From JASFYU01 sp045046905 (GTDB lineage Bacteria; Bacteroidota; Bacteroidia; Flavobacteriales; Flavobacteriaceae): a stretch of 35,977 nucleotides of DNA. This document shows positions 17,952 to 25,210 of the stretch, piece after piece. The position numbers and the translations under genes were made by a program. The notes beneath the pieces are model-generated. The model worked only from the letters and a program-made list of their open reading frames with translations. It was not told the origin of the DNA and ran no database searches. The DNA lies in the NCBI GenBank assembly GCA_045046905.1, contig JASFYU010000106.1, positions 1-35,977 of the forward strand, given 5' to 3'. Position 1 is the stretch's first letter. Each line of letters starts with the position of its first letter.

Positions 17952-18818
17952 TTATTGAAGTTTATGCCGATGAATATACATCGTCGGGGTCATTTTTGCA
18001 ATGGATTTGAACTGACGATTGAAATTCGAAATATTACTGAAGCCTGATTCATAACAAATGGCGGTTACATTATCTTCGTCCTCAATAAGCAACTTACAGG
18101 CATAACCAATCCTTATTTCATTGAGATACCTTGTAAAGGTTTTTCTGTGTACGCGTTTAAAAAACCGACTAAAAGAAGAGGGGTTCATATATATTATCTC
18201 GGCGACATCTTTTGAGCGAATGGGGTTTTTAAAATTTTTAAAGACATAGGCATAAATTTTGTCCAAATCCTTATTCGAGGCTCTATTAAAGGAATCACCG
18301 AAAGCTAAGCCAGATAAGAATTTGAACTTGTCATGCTTTCCAAGCAAATGCAATATGTTAAGAAGTTCTATAGTTCTCTTAAACCCACTAAATCCAATCA
18401 GCATCTGTATTCTATCCAATAATTGACTATCGACTTCCAAAAAATGAATGCCGCGTCGTGCCCTATCGAAGAGATCATAAATAATCTTCATCTCAGGGAT
18501 CTCAAAAAAATTTTTACCCAAAAAATCCATATCAAAATGCACGGCTATGGCCTCTGCCTGTAATCTTGATGTCTCATCAAAATACAACTCATCATTGAGC
18601 CACATATGAGGTAGGTTTTTACCGATAAGAACTACTTCACCCTCTTCGAACTTTGCAATACCGTCACCAATAAAACGCGTACCTGTACTCCTTAACAAGA
18701 CAACCAATTCTAATTCGGGATGGTAATGCCAAATTTTCAAGAAGTGAGGGTATCTATTATGGGTTATCGTAAACGAACTATTTTCTTTACTGGTTCTATT
18801 AAGCAGATGCAGTTTCAT
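17952..18818 (-). CDS. AraC family transcriptional regulator with cupin sensor domain
   Basis: This 288-aa protein has an N-terminal cupin-like arm (residues 20-75: HYHPELELVVLL, GEVVLIGKNLPHMW) of the kind that binds small sugars, and a C-terminal AraC double helix-turn-helix (about residues 185-285). The DNA-binding half shows DKIYAYVFKNF, DVAEIIYMNPSSFSRFFKR and AICYESGFSNISNFNRQFK followed by MTPTMY, the standard family pattern. There is no membrane segment, so it is a cytoplasmic one-component regulator and not a hybrid two-component SusR-type protein. It is transcribed in the same direction as the glycan operon and ends about 490 bp before its first gene, so it is the obvious candidate to control it in response to a released sugar. 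The effector is unknown. Confidence 0.92.
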   Translation of the reverse strand: MKLHLLNRTSKENSSFTITHNRYPHFLKIWHYHPELELVVLLRSTGTRFIGDGIAKFEEGEVVLIGKNLPHMWLNDELYFDETSRLQAEAIAVHFDMDFLGKNFFEIPEMKIIYDLFDRARRGIHFLEVDSQLLDRIQMLIGFSGFKRTIELLNILHLLGKHDKFKFLSGLAFGDSFNRASNKDLDKIYAYVFKNFKNPIRSKDVAEIIYMNPSSFSRFFKRVHRKTFTRYLNEIRIGYACKLLIEDEDNVTAICYESGFSNISNFNRQFKSIAKMTPTMYIHRHKLQ

Positions 18819-19056
18819 AAAGAAATTTATAGTTTATACGCTGAGTTCGACCCACCCTCTAATATACACATTTTAGATACAAACAATGTTTTTGGTTAAA
18901 AAACCATCATCTTCTTAAAAACATCTGCGCGTCATACGGCTTTCAAGCCGCAACTCTCATATCACCAAACTTAGCTTCAGGACCCAATTCTGCATTACAT
19001 AAAATCATAGCCGTTCCCTTAGTAATATCTCCCCGCTCTTGAATCTAAAATACACA

Positions 19057-19084
19057 ACACTCCTATGACGCATCATAGGAGTGT
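19057..19084. repeat. Perfect 12-bp inverted repeat with 4-nt loop
   Basis: ACACTCCTATGA, loop CGCA, then TCATAGGAGTGT: 12 of 12 pairs match. It could be an operator, a decayed element end or an RNA hairpin. The flanks lack a clear T tract on either strand, so I do not call it a terminator. Confidence 0.7.
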
Positions 19085-19298
19085 AAAACCGTACTTAAAA
19101 TCCATGATTAATACCTATTTTCTTTTTTAAGACAAAATTGTATCAAAAAAGGTTTAAAAATTGGTAGAAACTGCGATACGGTCGGCTTACCTTGTACAAG
19201 GAGATGTTTAGCTTAAAATGATATCACAATTCTTAGTACGCTATCTACTTGACATTTCTGATGAACATATAATATTCTGTTTGAGTTAGTTTAATTTT

Positions 19299-19337
19299 AG
19301 TACGGTCGGGCAATTAAGCTCGACCATACTTTTTTTA
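19299..19337 (+). terminator. Orphan rho-independent terminator, plus strand
   Basis: A 12-bp stem (AGTACGGTCGGG with CTCGACCATACT; one C-A mismatch and one G-T wobble) with loop CAATTAAG is followed by eight T. No plus-strand gene precedes it in the window, so it may end a small RNA or be a relic. Confidence 0.6.
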
Positions 19338-19486
19338 TTTTAATATTTAAGCTGCCTTGAACGCTATTGCACATCAAGCCTCTTAGAAGTTATCTTTTGA
19401 GACTCGCCCTATAAAAATCAGTGATGGCAAGTACTAAGCCCAATCAAACGACTAATCGCTAAAATTTAAGCCTAGCCAAAGAACAT

Positions 19487-19511
19487 AACCACCCCAATAG
19501 GAGGTGGTTTT
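19487..19511 (+). terminator. Hairpin with short T tract upstream of the exonuclease gene
   Basis: AACCACC pairs with GGTGGTT, extended inward by CC/GG with one bulged A, followed by TTTT. It is a weak terminator or leader hairpin about 205 bp before the TTG start of the exonuclease gene. Confidence 0.4.
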
Positions 19512-19531
19512 AAATAAACTATTTCGACGCA

Positions 19532-19573
19532 AGCCTGCCTACCGCAGACAGGCCTGCCTGCGGTAGGCAGGCT
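19532..19573. repeat. REP-like palindromic element (16-bp arms, 10-nt loop)
   Basis: Left arm AGCCTGCCTACCGCAG and right arm CTGCGGTAGGCAGGCT are perfect reverse complements around ACAGGCCTGC. The element is much richer in G+C than its surroundings and resembles short interspersed palindromes of other Bacteroidota. Only one copy is present in the window. Confidence 0.8.
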
Positions 19574-19716
19574 CTCCCAAAGAGAAGCAAATCAGAAAGC
19601 CCGAACCATAGCCTAGGAGAATTCTTTTTGATTAAACCCACTGGTAGAAATATCGATACGTTTTAGAATTTTTCGATTAACTTTAAACCTGAGTGTTTTA
19701 AAATAGCGATAGAGTA

Positions 19717-21111
19717 TTGTACACTATAATTGACATAGAGACCACCGGAAACGGAATCAAAGGAAACAAGATTACCGAAATTTCAATTTTCAAGTTCGAT
19801 GGCTATGACATCACAGACGAATTTACCTCCTTGGTAAACCCTGGTTGTGAAATTCCGTACTTTATAACAGCATTGACGGGCATTGATAATGCCCTAGTAC
19901 GAAATGCACCTCGACTTGAAGAGATTACCCAAAAAATAATCGAAATCACTCAGGACACCATTTTTGTTGCCCATAGTGTGAATTTTGACTACAATGTCAT
20001 CAAGAACGAATTCAAGAACATAGGTATCGACTTCAACCGAAAGAAGCTCTGCACGGTACGCTTGTCACGAAAATTGATACCTGGATACAATTCATACAGC
20101 TTGGGAAAATTGTGTTCGGCCTTAGGCATTCCCCTTACCAATCGGCATCGAGCACGTGGCGATGCCCATGCGACCCTGCTATTGTTTAAAAAATTATTAC
20201 GTCAAAAAGGGGCGGATCAGGTGTTCAAGACATTTTTGAATGCGCGATCACAAGAAGGTAATCTTCCTCCTTCTCTAGCCAAATCAAATTATGAGAAACT
20301 GCCGTCGGCGCCGGGCGTCTACTATTTTAAAAATGCAAAAGGAAAGATTATCTATATCGGAAAAGCCATAAACATCAAGAAAAGGGTATTGAGTCATTTC
20401 TATAACAAGACCGCGAAAGAAGTGCAAATGTGTAGAGAAACAGCCGATATTGATTTTGAACTCTCAGGCAACAACCTAGTGGCCTTATTGATGGAATCGG
20501 CCGCCATTAAACATCACTTTCCGGTTCATAACCGTGCGCAAAAAAGAACTATTCAACACTATGGTATATTCTGTTACGAAGATCGCAACGGAATTCTACA
20601 TTTGGCCTATAACAAACTAAAGTCGATTCCCAACCCTTTGATGACATTCAATAACGCAACTGACTGTCGATTGTATTTAGAAGACGTATGTAAAAACAAT
20701 ACGCTTTGCCCTAAATACTGTCATTTACAAGAAAATGTACCGTTTTGTTCGCATTATCGAATTTCAAAATGCGATGGGGTATGTCGCGGAAAAGAAACTC
20801 CCTTGTCATATAATAAAAAAGTAAAGTCTGCCATTAAAAAAATGACCCTTAAGAAATCTGATCTTATCATCAGAGAAAAAGGCCGGTTTTCAGAAGAGGA
20901 CGCATTTGTCATACTAAAGAATGATGTATATATGGGCTATGGCTTTGTAGAAAAGGATATAAGCATTCATACTTTAGAAGAACTGAATGCTTTTTTACTA
21001 CCCCAAAAAAATACTATAGATGCCCAAAATATCATCAAATCATATCTCGACAGAAATTCTGAAAAGATAGTATATATCGACCCCAAGAAACAAGAAACTA
21101 TCAGCGTATAA
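19717..21111 (+). CDS. DnaQ-type exonuclease / GIY-YIG nuclease with UvrC-like Cys region
   Basis: This is a 464-aa protein of three parts. Residues 1-160 are a DEDDh 3'-5' exonuclease like the DNA polymerase III epsilon subunit: DIETTG (Asp6, Glu8), HSVNFDYN (Asp91) and HRARGDAHAT (His144, Asp149). Residues 195-275 are a GIY-YIG domain (GVYYF...IIYIGKA, catalytic Glu260 candidate) as in UvrC and Cho. Residues 325-356 carry six Cys (325, 331, 335, 344, 352, 356) in a layout like the Cys-rich region after the UvrC nuclease domain. The start is TTG at 19717: the in-frame stop at 19699 leaves no ATG, and starting later would lose the metal-binding Asp6. It probably acts in DNA repair as a stand-alone nuclease. 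It is not part of an operon here. Confidence 0.9.
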   Translation: MYTIIDIETTGNGIKGNKITEISIFKFDGYDITDEFTSLVNPGCEIPYFITALTGIDNALVRNAPRLEEITQKIIEITQDTIFVAHSVNFDYNVIKNEFKNIGIDFNRKKLCTVRLSRKLIPGYNSYSLGKLCSALGIPLTNRHRARGDAHATLLLFKKLLRQKGADQVFKTFLNARSQEGNLPPSLAKSNYEKLPSAPGVYYFKNAKGKIIYIGKAINIKKRVLSHFYNKTAKEVQMCRETADIDFELSGNNLVALLMESAAIKHHFPVHNRAQKRTIQHYGIFCYEDRNGILHLAYNKLKSIPNPLMTFNNATDCRLYLEDVCKNNTLCPKYCHLQENVPFCSHYRISKCDGVCRGKETPLSYNKKVKSAIKKMTLKKSDLIIREKGRFSEEDAFVILKNDVYMGYGFVEKDISIHTLEELNAFLLPQKNTIDAQNIIKSYLDRNSEKIVYIDPKKQETISV

Positions 21112-21181
21112 TTTCACTAAACAATAGCAAGCCCAATTTTAGACGGTAGATAGTATGTAGAAGAAAATACACGTACTAGCG

Positions 21182-21316
21182 TTAATCCTCTTTCTTTTTA
21201 CCACTGTTCATAAAAAGAACCAGCATGGTCACCAAGGCCACGCAGACCATTGCAAAAACAGCAATCATTATGATTCCATTATTATAATTGACCAAAGGTA
21301 GTGTATGCAACATCAT
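21182..21316 (-). CDS. 44-aa single-span membrane protein
   Basis: The frame runs ATG-ATG...TAA and encodes MMLHTLPLVNYNNGIIMIAV then FAMVCVALVTMLVLFMNSGKKKED. One hydrophobic helix (residues about 14-36) is followed by a basic KKK tail, the look of a real small inner-membrane protein. I do not recognise a named family. It lies 139 bp downstream of the DUF2892 gene on the same strand and converges with the exonuclease gene. The GAGTTCGACC-like element at 21404-21427 sits between the two. Either of two adjacent ATG codons could be the start. Confidence 0.6.
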   Translation of the reverse strand: MMLHTLPLVNYNNGIIMIAVFAMVCVALVTMLVLFMNSGKKKED

Positions 21317-21403
21317 AGCGTAATTTATTAGTTATAGGCAAAAGTACCCGGCTAAACTTAAATGAAACATGATAAAAGTCAGCATCATAAATTAGTATTA
21401 TAA

Positions 21404-21427
21404 TAACCTAAGTTCGACCTAAGGTTT
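21404..21427. repeat. Interspersed motif with core AAGTTCGACCTAAG
   Basis: This 24-nt element matches 35880-35903 at 22 of 24 positions, and its core recurs as CTGAGTTCGACC at 18841-18852. The outer AACCT/AGGTT bases form a dyad. All three copies are intergenic. Confidence 0.5.
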
Positions 21428-21455
21428 AATATTCTACCAAATTTGCAGTACTGTT

Positions 21456-21662
21456 TTACTTCTTCGTCTTGCAGGTATTCAATCCAAAAATACCGTACAA
21501 CGGACAAAAGCTAACCAAGCTGGTTAAAACAAATATTGCCGAAACTGCCATTAAAACGTACGCTAATGTACCTTGAACAACTTCGAAATAGACTAGAAGC
21601 GCTACTACAACGGCCAATAAAACGCGAACAATCTTATCAGTACTTCCCATGTTTTTTTTCAT
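21456..21662 (-). CDS. DUF2892 (YgaP-like) inner-membrane protein
   Basis: This 68-aa protein has two hydrophobic helices (about residues 11-30 and 33-51) and the closing motif SFCPLYGIFGLNTCK, which defines the DUF2892 family. In other bacteria this module is fused to or sits beside rhodanese domains (as in YgaP) and is linked to sulfane-sulfur handling. Here it is next to the MBL-rhodanese gene. The conserved Cys pair (Cys53 and Cys63) is in place. The ATG at 21662 is used; an ATG four codons later (MGSTDK) is equally possible. A 32-codon frame separates it from the MBL gene, all on the minus strand. Confidence 0.88.
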   Translation of the reverse strand: MKKNMGSTDKIVRVLLAVVVALLVYFEVVQGTLAYVLMAVSAIFVLTSLVSFCPLYGIFGLNTCKTKK

Positions 21663-21672
21663 GTTTATAAAT

Positions 21673-21771
21673 TTAGTGATTAATTAATTCTATCCAAAAA
21701 ACTACTGTAGTAACCAATCCTATGCACGTAAGGCAGACCAGTAACAATTTTATTCCCTTGCTAAGTTTCAT
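21673..21771 (-). CDS. 32-aa putative membrane peptide
   Basis: The frame ATG (21771) to TAA (21673) encodes MKLSKGIKLLLVCLTCIGLV followed by TTVVFWIELINH. It has a basic start and one hydrophobic helix holding two Cys (positions 13 and 16). It fits tightly between the MBL-rhodanese gene (48 bp) and the DUF2892 gene (10 bp), same strand. That spacing and composition are the only support; no family is recognised. Confidence 0.45.
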   Translation of the reverse strand: MKLSKGIKLLLVCLTCIGLVTTVVFWIELINH

Positions 21772-21819
21772 TCTCAAACATAGTTATAAAGCCCTGTTAT
21801 TTATATAACCAGCATCATA

Positions 21820-23229
21820 TTACAATGTAGTCGGACATACATAGTCTGTCACTTCGACACCAGCTTCTTTAAGAGTTCCAAAGCCTCCGCCAATATCAAT
21901 AAAATTATGCACTCCTCTACTTTTTAAAATCGATGCCGCAATTACAGAACGGTATCCGCCGGCACAATGCACGTAAAAGGTATCTTTCTCAGGAAATTCA
22001 GCCAAATAGTCATTGAGTAAACCTAAGGGAGTATTCTTGGCATCAATAAGATGTTCAGATAGATATTCACTCTCTTTACGAACGTCGAATACAGGAACTT
22101 CTTTACGATTAATTCGCTCTTTGACTTCTACTACAGAAAGTGATGTAATCGTATCATAGGTCTTAGCGGTTTTCTTCCAGGCATCAAAACTCCCATCCAA
22201 ATAACCAATAGTACCATCAAAACCAACTCGAGATAATCGGGTAACAGCCTCTTTCTCCTTTCCCTTTGGGGCTACCAAAAGTATTTGCTGTTTTACATCG
22301 GCAATTAAAGCACCTACCCAAGGCGCAAAATCTCCGTTAAGGCCAATAAAAATAGAACGGGGAATATGCCCTTTTATAAAATCATTTTGGTGCCTTACAT
22401 CTAAGATTACAGCAGAAGTTTCATTTGCGGCTGTTTCAAAAGCATCAGGGGAAAGTGCGGTAGTTCCCCTATCTAGCACATCGGCAATATCTTCATAACC
22501 TTCTTTGTTCATTTTTACGTTCAGAGGAAAATATTTTGGCGGAGGCAATATACCATCCGTAACCTCCTTGATAAATTCGTCCTTTGTCATATCTGCCCGT
22601 AGGGCATAGTTCACTCTTTTCTGATTACCCAAGGTATCTACCGTTTCTTTCATCATATTCTTACCACAGGCCGATCCTGCACCATGAGCAGGATACACAA
22701 TAACATCATCGCCCAAGGGCATGATTTTATTCCGAAGACTTTCAAATAGCAATCCGGCCAAAGCTTCTTGGGTCATATTGGCAGCTTTTTGAGCTAGATC
22801 AGGCCTTCCCACATCTCCTAAAAGCAAGGTGTCTCCAGAAAAAATAGCATGATTTTTCCCTTCTTTATCCTTTAATAGATAGGTGGTGCTTTCCATGGTA
22901 TGCCCAGGAGTGTGCAATACCGTAATAGTAATTTCTCCCAGTTTAAATTTCTGACCGTCTGTAGCAATAATAGCTTTAAAAGACGGATCTGCACTAGGAC
23001 CAAAAACTATAGGTGCGCCAGTTGCCTTTGATAGTGTTACGTGACCACTCACAAAATCAGCATGAAAATGGGTCTCAAAAATATATTTGATTTTTGCATT
23101 CTTAGCTTTTGCCCTCATAAGATAGGGTTCAATTTCACGTAAAGGGTCAATAATAGCTACTTCCCCTTTGCTCTCGATATAATAAGCTCCTTGGGCCAAA
23201 CACCCTGTATATATTTGTTCTATTATCAC
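21820..23229 (-). CDS. MBL-fold persulfide dioxygenase-like protein with two rhodanese domains
   Basis: This 469-aa cytoplasmic protein starts at GTG 23229. Residues 1-240 are an ETHE1/glyoxalase II-like metallo-beta-lactamase domain with THFHADFVSGH (His54, His56, Asp58), HTPGH (His110), SGDTL (Asp133) and YPAHG (His182), the iron-binding set of persulfide dioxygenases. Residues about 258-352 are a rhodanese domain whose active-site loop reads LVAPKGKEKE and has no Cys, so it should be catalytically dead. Residues about 365-460 are a second rhodanese with an intact HCAGGYRS loop (Cys422). Expected role: oxidation or transfer of sulfane sulfur from persulfides. It lies 154 bp downstream of SulP and upstream of the DUF2892 gene, forming a sulfur-handling cluster. 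Confidence 0.92.
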   Translation of the reverse strand: MIIEQIYTGCLAQGAYYIESKGEVAIIDPLREIEPYLMRAKAKNAKIKYIFETHFHADFVSGHVTLSKATGAPIVFGPSADPSFKAIIATDGQKFKLGEITITVLHTPGHTMESTTYLLKDKEGKNHAIFSGDTLLLGDVGRPDLAQKAANMTQEALAGLLFESLRNKIMPLGDDVIVYPAHGAGSACGKNMMKETVDTLGNQKRVNYALRADMTKDEFIKEVTDGILPPPKYFPLNVKMNKEGYEDIADVLDRGTTALSPDAFETAANETSAVILDVRHQNDFIKGHIPRSIFIGLNGDFAPWVGALIADVKQQILLVAPKGKEKEAVTRLSRVGFDGTIGYLDGSFDAWKKTAKTYDTITSLSVVEVKERINRKEVPVFDVRKESEYLSEHLIDAKNTPLGLLNDYLAEFPEKDTFYVHCAGGYRSVIAASILKSRGVHNFIDIGGGFGTLKEAGVEVTDYVCPTTL

Positions 23230-23377
23230 GTATTCCTTTTTTTATTCCTACAAATGGGTTTAAAATGGCTAGCGATAGGTCATAAAAACCAGTTCGTTTT
23301 AAAATCTCGCAAGCCTACCCATTAGTAGAGATGATTTAATGTCTTCTCAAAATTATGTTTATTTCTCCTGCTTTTTT

Positions 23378-23391
23378 GTAACATTAGTTAC
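23378..23391. promoter_or_regulatory. Dyad GTAAC-ATTA-GTTAC, possible Crp/Fnr-type site
   Basis: A perfect 5+5 bp inverted repeat with a 4-nt spacer, the geometry of Fnr/Crp-family operators, overlaps the SulP stop codon and lies about 150 bp upstream of the MBL-rhodanese start. A Crp/Fnr gene is present at 29292-29924. The link is inference. Confidence 0.3.
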
Positions 23392-25114
23392 TCTTGGTCT
23401 TGTTTTGATAGGCGACCCGCTCACTTAAGCGCGAGGGAGCAGTTGCATGGTCAAAATAGTCAACCGTCTCCTTGGTCTGCACAAAAAGATAATTTCTCTC
23501 AAGCACATCTATTATGCCACTACTAAATATAATATCACGTGTAGGACCAATAGCGCCAGCAATATAAAATTTAATATCTCTATTTCGAATTTCACTTATG
23601 ACCTTTATAAGCATATGAGCGGCACTAGAATCTATATAGTTTATTGCCTCGGCATTCAATATAACACCTTTTAATTTATTTCCTTTCGCATCGATATATT
23701 TGAAAAGTTGTTTTTTAAAATAGTTTTTGTTACCAAAATACAATTGCGAATCAAAGCGAACAATAAGCAAATCTTCGCGTACCTCTACCTCATTTTCGAA
23801 CCGTTCTATATTCTTGTAATAGTCAGAATCCTTGATTTTGCCTAAAATAGCAAAATGTGGTTTAGAGCTTTTATAGACCATCAATAACAATGATATGAGT
23901 ACCCCGACCAATATACCTTCAGATATACCAATAAAAAGGGTGATTAAAAATGTAATAAGAAACACCAAAAATTCATCTTTTCTATACTTCCATAGACTTT
24001 TAGGATAGACCATATCTATTAGGCCGTATACAGAGACCATTATGATACTTGCCAATACCGCATTGGGTAGATAATAAAACAATGGAGTCAAAAAAAGTAG
24101 CGTAACAAGAACAACAACTACACTAAAGAGGGATGCAATCGTAGTTTTTGCTCCGGTCTCATTGTTGATAGCGGAACGGGAGAAACTTGCAGTTACAGGA
24201 AAGGACTGAAAAAAGGAACCTACCATATTAGAAGCCCCTAAGGCTATTAATTCTTGATTGGCATTACTATTTTCCTCATCGTTCTTTTCTTCTATGGCCT
24301 TGCCTATAGAAGTGGCCTCTAAATAGCCCACCAATGCCAGTGTTAAAGCAATTGGCCAAACGTCGATACTATTTTTAAGACTAATCGCTGGTATTTGAAA
24401 GTTAGGTAGACCCGTAGGAATCATACCCACTATCTTCACATCATACGATTCTAATTCTAAAAAATAAACCGATAAAATTCCCAGAACCACAACTATCAAT
24501 ATGGCGGGGATTTTCTTATTCCATTTCTTAAGGAAAAAAATAAGGAAAATACCTACCAAACCAATTGCCAAATCCAAAAGGTTGGTTTCGGGTAATTTCT
24601 GAATGGCATTACCTAATATCTCATGAAACCTATTGCTTTTTTCTATACTGGCACCCAATAAATGCTTTAACTGGCTAAATATGATAATCAGAACAGCAGC
24701 GGTGGTAAAACCACTGATAACGGGTCTAGAGATAAAATTGACCAAAAAACCCATTCGAAAGAGCCCCAAAACAAATTGAATAGCCCCCACGAAAAAGGCC
24801 AAGAACAAGGCCATGGCAATATAATTCTCGACTCCTGATATGGCCAGAGTTCCTAAGCCAGCCGCTACCAAGAGCGAATCCATCGCTACAGGGCCAATGG
24901 CTAATTGTCTAGAGCTTCCTAGGAATGCATAAATCAACACCGGAAACAAGGAGGCATAGAGACCATAAACAGGAGGTAGGCCAGCAATCATCGCATAGGC
25001 CATTGCCTGAGGAACAAGAATAATCCCCACAGTGAGGCCGGCCACCAAATCTTTAAGAAGCCAGTTTTTCCTATACTTGGGTAACCATTGCAAAAACGGA
25101 AATAGCTGCTGCAT
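23384..25114 (-). CDS. SulP family anion (sulfate) transporter with STAS domain
   Basis: This is a 576-aa inner-membrane transporter. Residues 15-415 are hydrophobic and carry the SulP hallmarks ILVPQAMAYAMIAGLPPVYG, LAIGPVAMDSLL and the ALVGYLEATSIGKA helix. Residues about 440-555 are a cytoplasmic STAS domain with NYIDSSAAH. SulP proteins import sulfate, bicarbonate or other anions. The MBL-rhodanese and DUF2892 genes downstream favour sulfate or another sulfur anion, and the three sulfatases nearby would supply sulfate, but bicarbonate is not excluded. The gene is divergent from the DUF1080 lipoprotein gene. The start at 25114 matches the usual N-terminus of the family. Confidence 0.92.
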   Translation of the reverse strand: MQQLFPFLQWLPKYRKNWLLKDLVAGLTVGIILVPQAMAYAMIAGLPPVYGLYASLFPVLIYAFLGSSRQLAIGPVAMDSLLVAAGLGTLAISGVENYIAMALFLAFFVGAIQFVLGLFRMGFLVNFISRPVISGFTTAAVLIIIFSQLKHLLGASIEKSNRFHEILGNAIQKLPETNLLDLAIGLVGIFLIFFLKKWNKKIPAILIVVVLGILSVYFLELESYDVKIVGMIPTGLPNFQIPAISLKNSIDVWPIALTLALVGYLEATSIGKAIEEKNDEENSNANQELIALGASNMVGSFFQSFPVTASFSRSAINNETGAKTTIASLFSVVVVLVTLLFLTPLFYYLPNAVLASIIMVSVYGLIDMVYPKSLWKYRKDEFLVFLITFLITLFIGISEGILVGVLISLLLMVYKSSKPHFAILGKIKDSDYYKNIERFENEVEVREDLLIVRFDSQLYFGNKNYFKKQLFKYIDAKGNKLKGVILNAEAINYIDSSAAHMLIKVISEIRNRDIKFYIAGAIGPTRDIIFSSGIIDVLERNYLFVQTKETVDYFDHATAPSRLSERVAYQNKTKSN

Positions 25115-25210
25115 TTGTCAAAGGTACTATTTAATCTAAAATGGATTAGCAACTTGGGTAGCCTAGAGGTTTTTTTGTCTATCTTAATCTCTTCATTTAA
25201 TGCCATACCC

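Larger units (their letters stand above)
18819..19716. other. Hairpin-rich 0.9-kb region without a supported gene
   Basis: No convincing coding sequence lies between the AraC gene and the exonuclease gene. The stretch holds the GAGTTCGACC motif at 18841, a perfect CGGCTT/AAGCCG hairpin at 18937-18950, the dyad at 19057-19084, a plus-strand terminator at 19299-19337, a second hairpin at 19487-19511 and the REP-like palindrome at 19532-19573. On the minus strand 18946-19044 is open for 33 codons but has no start and no recognisable family. It may be gene debris. Confidence 0.6.

Noticed and set aside
18946..19044. 33-codon open stretch on the minus strand with gene-like wording
   Set aside because: It has no start codon, is flanked by stops and matches no family I know; it may be debris but cannot be called a gene.
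19160..19660. Two 21-nt imperfect repeats (17 of 21) 480 bp apart around GGTAGAAA...CGATACG
   Set aside because: Short and imperfect, not flanking an element with transposase or clear ends; could be chance in AT-rich DNA.
25119..25126. TACCTTTG (minus strand) as promoter of SulP
   Set aside because: It matches TAnnTTTG, but transcription would begin at or inside the start codon of SulP, so the match is probably fortuitous.
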